From the NCBI GenBank assembly GCA_012728775.1, contig JAAYEN010000295.1:1-10086 (forward strand): a stretch of DNA of 10,086 nt. The letters are read 5' to 3'. The DNA is from Tissierellia bacterium. Lineage in GTDB: Bacteria; Bacillota_A; Clostridia; Tissierellales; Peptoniphilaceae. Shown here in pieces: positions 5,995 through 10,086 of the stretch. Under the pieces are notes generated by a model that ran no database searches, had not been told where the DNA came from, and saw nothing but the letters and a program-made list of their open reading frames with translations. Both the position numbers and the translations under genes were made by a program. Position 1 is the first letter of the stretch. Every line of letters begins with the position of its first letter.

Positions 5995-6044
5995 AAGGTC
6001 TTTCGTATATAATATATTTATATAATTAAATAAGGAAAGACATT
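5995..6044 (+). repeat. Spaced inverted repeat around the promoter of the P-loop operon
   Basis: GTCTTTC (5998-6004) and GAAAGAC (6035-6041) are perfect inverted copies, extending to about 10 of 12 matching positions with flanking AAA/TTT, separated by 30 nt of A/T. A perfect TATAAT (6008-6013) lies just inside the left arm; the hexamer 17 nt upstream (ATGCAA) is a poor -35. The arms could be two operator half-sites or the base of a long leader hairpin. No T tract follows the right arm, so it is not a terminator. Confidence 0.4.
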
Positions 6045-6070
6045 TAAAGGATAGAAAGGATGATTTAAAA

Positions 6071-6499
6071 ATGGTTAAATTTATTACTGGAGCAAAAGGT
6101 TCAGGAAAAACAAAATGGCTTATCGATAGTGCAAATGAAGAATTTAAAACAGGAAACGGAAATATTGCATTTATCGACGTGGATGATGATCACATTTTTA
6201 GCCTAGATTTTAATATTAGACTTATCAATGTTACAGAATACAGGGTAAAAACCCTAGCTGCATTTTATGGATTTATTTGTGGAATGATGGCTATGGATTA
6301 TGACCTAGAAAAAATTTACGTAGATAGTATTTACAAAATTGTAGATTTCTCAGATGAGGATTTAATTAGAATCCATAAAGATTTAACAGAAATTAGTGAA
6401 GAACACGATACAAAAATATATCTAAACATAGATAAATTAACAAGTGAAATGCCAGAAAGCTTAAGAGAGTTTTCTGAAGAAGCAACATTAGGAAATTAA
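6071..6499 (+). CDS. Small P-loop protein of unknown function
   Basis: A 142-residue protein with a textbook Walker A motif, GAKGSGKT at 7-14, right after a first hydrophobic strand (VKFIT). KIYVD (81-85) fits a Walker B strand with D85. The protein is far too short for a full AAA+ or ABC ATPase and carries no other motif I know. Homologues in Clostridia are often labelled as twitching-motility or ATP-binding proteins, without basis visible here. The start ATG is preceded by two copies of AAAGGAT (6046-6052 and 6055-6061); no better start exists. It leads a likely operon with a 31-residue membrane protein, an uncharacterised 183-residue protein and DegV, all close together with no terminator between them. 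It may bind a nucleotide as a switch or kinase, but nothing shows the substrate. Confidence 0.75.
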   Translation: MVKFITGAKGSGKTKWLIDSANEEFKTGNGNIAFIDVDDDHIFSLDFNIRLINVTEYRVKTLAAFYGFICGMMAMDYDLEKIYVDSIYKIVDFSDEDLIRIHKDLTEISEEHDTKIYLNIDKLTSEMPESLREFSEEATLGN

Positions 6500-6532
6500 T
6501 AGATTCAATTTAGATTGTAGGTGAATAGATAA

Positions 6533-6628
6533 ATGAAGAATAAGAAAAACCTTAGGATTGTCTGGTTAATATTAGCCGCTGTAATGATTTTTGGAGCATT
6601 TGGACAAGTACTAGCGACTTTAATGTAG
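6533..6628 (+). CDS. 31-residue single-pass membrane protein
   Basis: A short gene that fills the gap between the P-loop gene and the next one. The product begins MKNKKNLRIVW and continues with LILAAVMIFGAFGQVLATLM: five basic residues, then one hydrophobic segment of about 20 residues up to the end, so a positive-inside single-pass membrane peptide is expected. AGGTGA (6519-6524) lies 8 nt before the ATG. The stop codon TAG at 6626-6628 overlaps the AGGAGG of the following gene (6627-6632), which suggests coupled translation and supports the reading. The basic-then-hydrophobic layout recalls the tiny DUF4044-type proteins of Firmicutes, but I cannot assign it. A chance open frame would rarely have both a correct binding site and this composition. 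Confidence 0.65.
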   Translation: MKNKKNLRIVWLILAAVMIFGAFGQVLATLM

Positions 6629-6638
6629 GAGGCATATC

Positions 6639-7190
6639 TTGATCGGGATTAGAAAGCGAAATGCTTTTGATAAATTCTTCGAAAATAGATCTTTTTTAAT
6701 TAAGATGTATGAAAATAATTCTATTACTAAGAGAGAGTTCTTAGAAATGAATTATGAAGCTATAAAAAATTCTTGTATTAGACCCTTTGTGAAAATCGAT
6801 AGTTTTGAAAAAGGATTGTATAATTACCAATATTATAACTCTCTAGCTAAATACTATAAAACTTTAGCTAGAGAGTTAAAGATGTCAAAAAATTACAAGA
6901 GAGATAGAAATACATATTTAAATAAATGCGATCACTATTATTATTTAAAAGATGTATCATCTTTAAAACTGATAAAATTTCTGGGTTTCAAAGGAGTTGA
7001 AGCCTATTTTATTGAAACAAAGTCAGTAGGATTAAGGGGAAAATTATACGAAATAGTGCTAAGTGATTTTGAAGAAGCAGTTTTTCATTCAAAAGCAGAA
7101 TGGTTATTAAGGGAATTACAAGAAGCCGGAGTATTTTTAGAAGGAAAACATAAGTCCGTTATATCAGAATATATAGATGAAAGGTACTAA
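6639..7190 (+). CDS. Conserved clostridial protein of unknown function
   Basis: A 183-residue soluble protein rich in Lys, Tyr and Phe, with no signal peptide or membrane segment. I recognise the general type from Clostridia/Tissierellia (FDKFFENR near 10-17, ITKREFLE-x-NYE at 29-40, then KIDSFEKGLYNYQYYN at 52-67; possibly the family named DUF6648), but no function is known. From 68 to about 110 it is helical and basic (LAKYYKTLARELK, then NKCDHYYYLKD), and a second part from 112 includes FLGFKGVEAYFIETK. The start is the TTG at 6639, six nt after a perfect AGGAGG that overlaps the upstream stop. Its coding sequence contains a 16-bp perfect inverted repeat at codons 66-80. The DegV gene starts inside its last codons. 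Nothing in the sequence reveals a substrate or partner beyond this operon context. Confidence 0.7.
   Translation: MIGIRKRNAFDKFFENRSFLIKMYENNSITKREFLEMNYEAIKNSCIRPFVKIDSFEKGLYNYQYYNSLAKYYKTLARELKMSKNYKRDRNTYLNKCDHYYYLKDVSSLKLIKFLGFKGVEAYFIETKSVGLRGKLYEIVLSDFEEAVFHSKAEWLLRELQEAGVFLEGKHKSVISEYIDERY
6836..6878 (+). repeat. 16-bp perfect inverted repeat inside a coding sequence
   Basis: TAACTCTCTAGCTAAA (6836-6851) and TTTAGCTAGAGAGTTA (6863-6878) are exact reverse complements around an 11-nt loop. The repeat lies within the 183-residue gene and encodes N-S-L-A-K ... T-L-A-R-E-L. It is the longest perfect hairpin I found in the window. No T tract follows, so it is not a standard terminator. Confidence 0.85.
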
Positions 7191-8052
7191 AACATTGGGA
7201 AAACGAGTTGCGGTTATTACCGATACCAATAGTGGATTTAGTCAACAAGACGAAAAGGATGGATTTTATATACTTCCAATGCCTTTTATTATTGGTGAAA
7301 ATGAATATATAGAAGGGGTAACCCTAGATAAGGAATTATTTTATAAATTTATGGAAGAAGGAAGTAGAATTTCTACTGTCCAATCTCCAGTAGCTGAAAT
7401 ACTTAAGCTTTACAATAAAGTATTAAAAGAATATGATGAAATTTTACATGTTCCCATGTCCTCATCTCTAAGTGACACATATCAAACTTGTGTTAACATA
7501 GCTTATCACTTAGGGGAAGGAAAAGTTTTTGTAGCGGATTCTAAAAAAATATCAGTGCCATTAAAAAGGAATCTGCAAGATGTTTTAAGATTTGTAGACG
7601 ATGGACTATCCGCAGAAGAGATTAAAAATATATTGGAAAAAGACAATGATTCTATGACTGCATATGTAGCACTAGAAACTCTTAAATACCTTAAGACAGG
7701 TGGTAGAGGCTCCTCTGCATTGACTGCTATAGGATCCTTATTAAAAATTAAACCAGTTGTATTTTTGGGACCAGGAAAAATTGAACCAGCAAAAAATTTG
7801 CGTACTATGAAACAAGCAAAGGATTGGATTATCAATAAAACAAAAGAAATCATAAAAGATAATCCTAAAAACTATTATGTGGATATAGCTCATACTAACG
7901 CTTTAGATGAAGCAATGATGCTCAAAGAAGAACTTATTGAAAAATTAAATTGGAATGATGAAATATTAATAGAAGACTTAACACTTAGCATAGCATCCCA
8001 TATAGGACCAGGTGCTTTAGCTGTAGCAATCGCAAAAAAATTAAAAAAATAA
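7177..8052 (+). CDS. DegV family fatty-acid-binding protein
   Basis: A 291-residue DegV (FakB-like) protein; family members bind one fatty acid and in many Firmicutes hand it to the kinase FakA for phosphorylation. Landmarks are VAVITDTNSG (11-20), STVQSP (66-71) in place of the usual TSQPS, SSSLSDTYQT (95-104), LKYLKTGGRGSS (169-180) with the lipid-contacting GGR, LKIKPV (189-194) and the C-terminal HIGPGALAVA (275-284). The usual SVS-x-G-x-G stretch reads KISVPLKRN (124-132), a divergent pocket segment. The ATG at 7177 overlaps the upstream gene by 14 nt and has no Shine-Dalgarno sequence; a TTG at 7195 lies 10 nt after GAAAGG (7179-7184) and would start the protein at LGKRVAVITD, close to the usual family start. 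Both remain possible. No FakA-type DAK kinase gene is in the window. Confidence 0.85.
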   Translation: MKGTKTLGKRVAVITDTNSGFSQQDEKDGFYILPMPFIIGENEYIEGVTLDKELFYKFMEEGSRISTVQSPVAEILKLYNKVLKEYDEILHVPMSSSLSDTYQTCVNIAYHLGEGKVFVADSKKISVPLKRNLQDVLRFVDDGLSAEEIKNILEKDNDSMTAYVALETLKYLKTGGRGSSALTAIGSLLKIKPVVFLGPGKIEPAKNLRTMKQAKDWIINKTKEIIKDNPKNYYVDIAHTNALDEAMMLKEELIEKLNWNDEILIEDLTLSIASHIGPGALAVAIAKKLKK

Positions 8053-8059
8053 ATTATCG

Positions 8060-8098
8060 CCATTTTTAGGAGATTAGAATATCTAAAGATGGTTTTTT
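8060..8098 (+). terminator. Intrinsic terminator between degV and the radical SAM gene
   Basis: CCATTTTTAG (8060-8069) pairs with CTAAAGATGG (8083-8092) over ten positions with one G-U pair; AGAT (8071-8074) and ATCT (8081-8084, overlapping the outer arm by two bases) offer an alternative inner pairing. Six T residues follow. Only 18 nt remain before the next ATG, of which GGGAGG (8107-8112) is part, so no separate promoter fits downstream. Confidence 0.8.
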
Positions 8099-8116
8099 AA
8101 TATAAAGGGAGGAATT

Positions 8117-8818
8117 ATGGAAAGATATGGAAGAATTCAAGAAAAAGATAAACGAGAAATAGTTCTATTGAAGGGTTTTCCTTGTGCTTGGGGGAAATGT
8201 ACATTTTGTGATTATATTGAAGACAATGCCCATGATTCGGAAGAAATGATAAAAACAAATAAAAATATCCTAGAAAAAATCACTGGAGAATTCGGAAAGC
8301 TAGAAGTAATAAATTCAGGAAGTGTTTTTGAATTACCAGCCCAAACCCTCATAGATATAAAAAAGAAAGTTGAAGAAAAAAATATAAAGACAATAGTTTT
8401 TGAAGTCTACTATAATTACAGAACAAGGCTTAATGAGATTAGAGATTTTTTCGAAGACATAAATGTTGAATTCAAAACTGGAGTAGAAACCTTTGATGAA
8501 TACTTTAGAAATGCCGTATTAAAAAAAGGAATAATATTTGAAGATGAAAATGAAGTAAAAAATTACTTCGATGTAATATGTCTTTTAGTAGGTATGTTAG
8601 GACAAACTAAAGAGATGATTAGAGAAGATATTAGGAAATCTGAAGTATTTGAAAGAGTATGTATAAATATATTTGTAGATAATTCCACCGTTGTAAAATC
8701 CGATCCAGAATTGATAAAATGGTTTAAAGAAGAGTATGGTCATTTAGAAAATGATGATAAGTACGATATACTTTGGAATAATACAGATTTTGGTGTTGGA
8801 GGCGAAGAAAATAAATAA
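8117..8818 (+). CDS. Compact radical SAM protein, substrate unknown
   Basis: A 233-residue protein with a radical SAM cluster motif near the N-terminus: C23-AWGKC28-TFC31, a C-x4-C-x2-C spacing differing from the common C-x3-C-x2-C. The C-x-F-C-D-Y ending, EVINSGSVFELP (63-74), FKTGVETFDEYFRN (119-132), ICLLVGMLGQTKEM (154-167), INIFVDNST (183-191) and the ending LWNNTDFGVG (219-228) are features I associate with a clostridial family without an assigned reaction. There is no extra cluster (SPASM) domain, and the protein is shorter than a full radical SAM barrel plus accessory domain. One possible relation is the queuine lyase QueL described in Clostridioides difficile, which is also a small radical SAM protein; I cannot confirm this from motifs. 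GGGAGG lies 4 nt before the ATG. The terminator directly upstream suggests expression by read-through from the degV operon. Confidence 0.75.
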   Translation: MERYGRIQEKDKREIVLLKGFPCAWGKCTFCDYIEDNAHDSEEMIKTNKNILEKITGEFGKLEVINSGSVFELPAQTLIDIKKKVEEKNIKTIVFEVYYNYRTRLNEIRDFFEDINVEFKTGVETFDEYFRNAVLKKGIIFEDENEVKNYFDVICLLVGMLGQTKEMIREDIRKSEVFERVCINIFVDNSTVVKSDPELIKWFKEEYGHLENDDKYDILWNNTDFGVGGEENK

Positions 8819-8853
8819 AAATTTTTCTTTAAGGATGTTAAATATTAGTTTTT

Positions 8854-8883
8854 TTGGTTTATAAAATTAATCGTGGGTATAAA
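8854..8883 (+). promoter_or_regulatory. Promoter of the ytxH-DUF948 pair, sigma-B-like
   Basis: GTTTAT (8857-8862), 12 nt, GGGTAT (8875-8880) closely resembles the sigma-B consensus (GTTTAA, 12-14 nt, GGGTAT). The same stretch can be read as a sigma-A promoter, TTGGTT (8854-8859), 18 nt, TATAAA (8878-8883). The predicted start lies near 8888, with GGAGGTG (8902-8908) following 5 nt before the ATG. Confidence 0.5.
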
Positions 8884-8913
8884 AACACTAGTTAATAACA
8901 CGGAGGTGCTAAT

Positions 8914-9507
8914 ATGTTAAGAGATTTATATGAAGCTAGAAGAAGAAGAAGATTTAGAGAAGAAGTAGGAAATTTAGTAATTAGTGCATCACTTGCAGCT
9001 ATGGCTGGAGCAGTTGTGGGAATTTTATTTGCTCCTAAGAGTGGCGAGGAAACTCGTGCAGAATTAGTTGAAGGCACAAAAGAAATGGCTGAAAATGTAA
9101 AACATGGCGCTAGAGATTTAGCAGATGAAGTTTACATTAGAGGCTTAGAAGCAAAAAAAACTGCTAGAGATACAGTAGACAAAATAGCTTACAAAACTGA
9201 AAAAGTTCTATCTGATGTTACTGAAGCAGGAGAAGATATTTATGCAGAAGCACAATACAGAACTCATAAACTAGCATCAGATGTGAAGGATAAAGCTGGT
9301 GAAGTTAAAGAAGCCACTGAAGATCTTATAGATGATCTAGGCGACAAAACAGAAGAAGTTAAAGAAGATGTATTGAAATTCGGTAGAGATATCAATGAAA
9401 CACCAGAAATGGCAGATGCAAAAACTCCAGCAGATTTAGATTATTTAGTTTGCGAGCCAAGCGATTTAGAATGTAAAATACCAGAGGATAAATCAAAAGA
9501 TAAATAA
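8914..9507 (+). CDS. ytxH: YtxH-like membrane-anchored stress protein
   Basis: A 197-residue protein of the YtxH (PF12732) type. A very basic start (RRRRRFR, 9-15) leads to a glycine/alanine-rich hydrophobic segment (about 20-40, LVISASLAAMAGAVVGILFA) and the family signature FAPKSGEETR (39-48), so the N-terminus is in the membrane and the rest in the cytoplasm. Residues 50-160 are a long charged amphipathic helix with LEA- or apolipoprotein-like repeats (TARDTVDKIAYKTEKV, then SDVKDKAGEVKEATEDLIDD), 197 residues being longer than many family members. The tail carries two cysteines, C180 and C187, in YLVCEPSDLECKIP, which I do not recognise from the family. The family is general-stress related in Bacillus, where ytxH is under sigma-B and sigma-H. 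It is followed 16 nt later by a DUF948 gene, the counterpart of ytxG. Confidence 0.85.
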   Translation: MLRDLYEARRRRRFREEVGNLVISASLAAMAGAVVGILFAPKSGEETRAELVEGTKEMAENVKHGARDLADEVYIRGLEAKKTARDTVDKIAYKTEKVLSDVTEAGEDIYAEAQYRTHKLASDVKDKAGEVKEATEDLIDDLGDKTEEVKEDVLKFGRDINETPEMADAKTPADLDYLVCEPSDLECKIPEDKSKDK

Positions 9508-9523
9508 GACAGGAGCTGATTAA

Positions 9524-10039
9524 ATGATTTCTATTTCCGTTATGGATTTATTAGTAACAATTCTAGCTCTTGCAGGTTTGGTTGTACTTGTATTCTTTGC
9601 ACTATTTTTACAAAATGCACTAAAACTTGTAAAAACAGCAAATGAATTAATAGAGAAAAAGAGAACAGAAATTGATACTGTAATTGACGAAATTCCGCTA
9701 TTAGTCAACAATGTAAATGAGATTTCTATGAAGACTTCCATGCTAGTGGACGATTTAAACGAAGTAGTAATTAAATCTAAAGATGATGTCACAGGAATAG
9801 TAGCATCAGTAAATAGAACTATGGATGATGTAAATAGAGTAAGCACAATGGCTACTAATATGGTAGCACAAGTAGAGTACACTGCTGATAATGCAGTACA
9901 TTCAGTTAACGCTCTAACAGATAACCTTTTAGACGCATCTAGATTTATAAGTACAAATAAAGACAATATCATTGACTATATTTATATATTTAGAGACTTC
10001 ATCGAAGAAATGAAACGAATTTTCTTTGGAAGAAGATAA
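9524..10039 (+). CDS. DUF948 (YtxG-like) membrane protein
   Basis: A 171-residue protein with one N-terminal membrane segment (about 7-30, MDLLVTILALAGLVVLVFFA) and a long cytoplasmic coiled-coil region (about 31-145) with regularly spaced Val, Ile, Leu and many Asn and Asp (for example VDDLNEVVIKSKDD and VNRTMDDVNRVS), as is typical of DUF948, whose members were often confused with chemotaxis receptors because of these helices. There is no signalling hairpin of a true receptor. The C-terminus is basic (FFGRR). AGGAG (9511-9515) lies 8 nt before the ATG. In Bacillus the DUF948 protein YtxG is encoded beside ytxH and both respond to general stress; here the same pair is conserved in tandem, so a shared envelope-stress role is likely though the mechanism is unknown. 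Confidence 0.85.
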   Translation: MISISVMDLLVTILALAGLVVLVFFALFLQNALKLVKTANELIEKKRTEIDTVIDEIPLLVNNVNEISMKTSMLVDDLNEVVIKSKDDVTGIVASVNRTMDDVNRVSTMATNMVAQVEYTADNAVHSVNALTDNLLDASRFISTNKDNIIDYIYIFRDFIEEMKRIFFGRR

Positions 10040-10048
10040 ATGATATGC

Positions 10049-10082
10049 AAATAACCTTCTAGTTTATCTAGGAGGTTATTTT
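10049..10082 (+). terminator. Hairpin after DUF948: terminator or Shine-Dalgarno-masking leader
   Basis: AAATAACCTTCTAG (10049-10062) pairs with CTAGGAGGTTATTT (10068-10081) over 14 positions with one G-U pair and a five-base loop, followed by only one further T. The short T tract is weak for a terminator. The right arm contains AGGAGGT (10070-10076), a perfect ribosome binding site 7 nt before the ATG at 10084-10086, which may start the next gene beyond the edge. Confidence 0.6.
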
Positions 10083-10086
10083 AATG

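Noticed and set aside
7506..7853. Minus-strand open frame of 115 codons opposite degV
   Set aside because: Overlaps conserved DegV motifs on the plus strand and has no ribosome binding site or family features.
8820..8835. AAAAATTTTT stretch after the second radical SAM gene as a terminator
   Set aside because: A self-complementary A/T run without a G/C stem is not enough for intrinsic termination; read-through into ytxH is possible but not shown.
8892..9077. Minus-strand open frame of 61 codons opposite ytxH
   Set aside because: Shadow of an alanine/glycine-rich coding segment; no supporting signals.
9520..9972. Minus-strand open frame of 150 codons opposite the DUF948 gene
   Set aside because: The heptad-like coding of DUF948 produces a long hydrophobic mirror frame; the plus-strand protein is the recognised family.

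Overview
The window is AT-rich DNA (about 30 % GC by eye) with tightly packed genes, strong AGGAGG-type ribosome binding sites and frequent TTG/GTG starts. Together with the gene content (an IscR-like Rrf2 regulator with iscS-iscU, DUF1292, DegV, YtxH/DUF948, compact radical SAM proteins) this points to an anaerobic low-GC Firmicute of the Clostridia/Tissierellia type, plausibly near Peptoniphilaceae. The genus is an inference. All intact genes are on the plus strand except a gene fragment at the left edge. I see no tRNA, rRNA, CRISPR array, transposase or phage gene.

Left edge (1-642): the first 17 codons of a minus-strand gene with a Rossmann nucleotide-binding motif; a minus-strand terminator; then a decayed minus-strand gene (458-166) whose three reading frames together spell region 2 of a sigma-70 family factor. 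The rrf2 promoter and a short palindrome follow.

643-2705: rrf2 (IscR-like), iscS and iscU form a minimal iron-sulfur cluster operon closed by a clear terminator. IscS takes sulfur from cysteine, IscU is the scaffold, and the Rrf2 protein probably senses cluster supply and controls the operon.

2706-5978: an unusual 448-residue RelA/SpoT-domain protein with an unassigned C-terminal half; a DUF1292 protein with a His/Cys-rich N-terminal tail behind its own promoter; then a one-cysteine BCP/PrxQ-type peroxiredoxin followed 6 nt later by a TIGR01212/YtqA-type radical SAM protein.

5979-8098: a probable operon of a small P-loop protein, a previously easily missed 31-residue membrane protein (6533-6628), an uncharacterised 183-residue protein containing a 16-bp perfect inverted repeat inside its coding sequence, and a DegV lipid-binding protein, ending in a terminator.

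8099-10086: a compact radical SAM protein of unknown substrate, then a YtxH-DUF948 pair behind a promoter that resembles the sigma-B consensus. The window ends with a hairpin whose right arm contains a perfect Shine-Dalgarno sequence placed before an ATG on the very last bases.

I did not find a clear, self-contained new system. The best leads are the RelA-like protein with its odd C-terminal half, the P-loop/31-residue/DUF/DegV operon with its internal hairpin, the sigma-factor remnant, and the sigma-B-like promoter of the YtxH-DUF948 pair.
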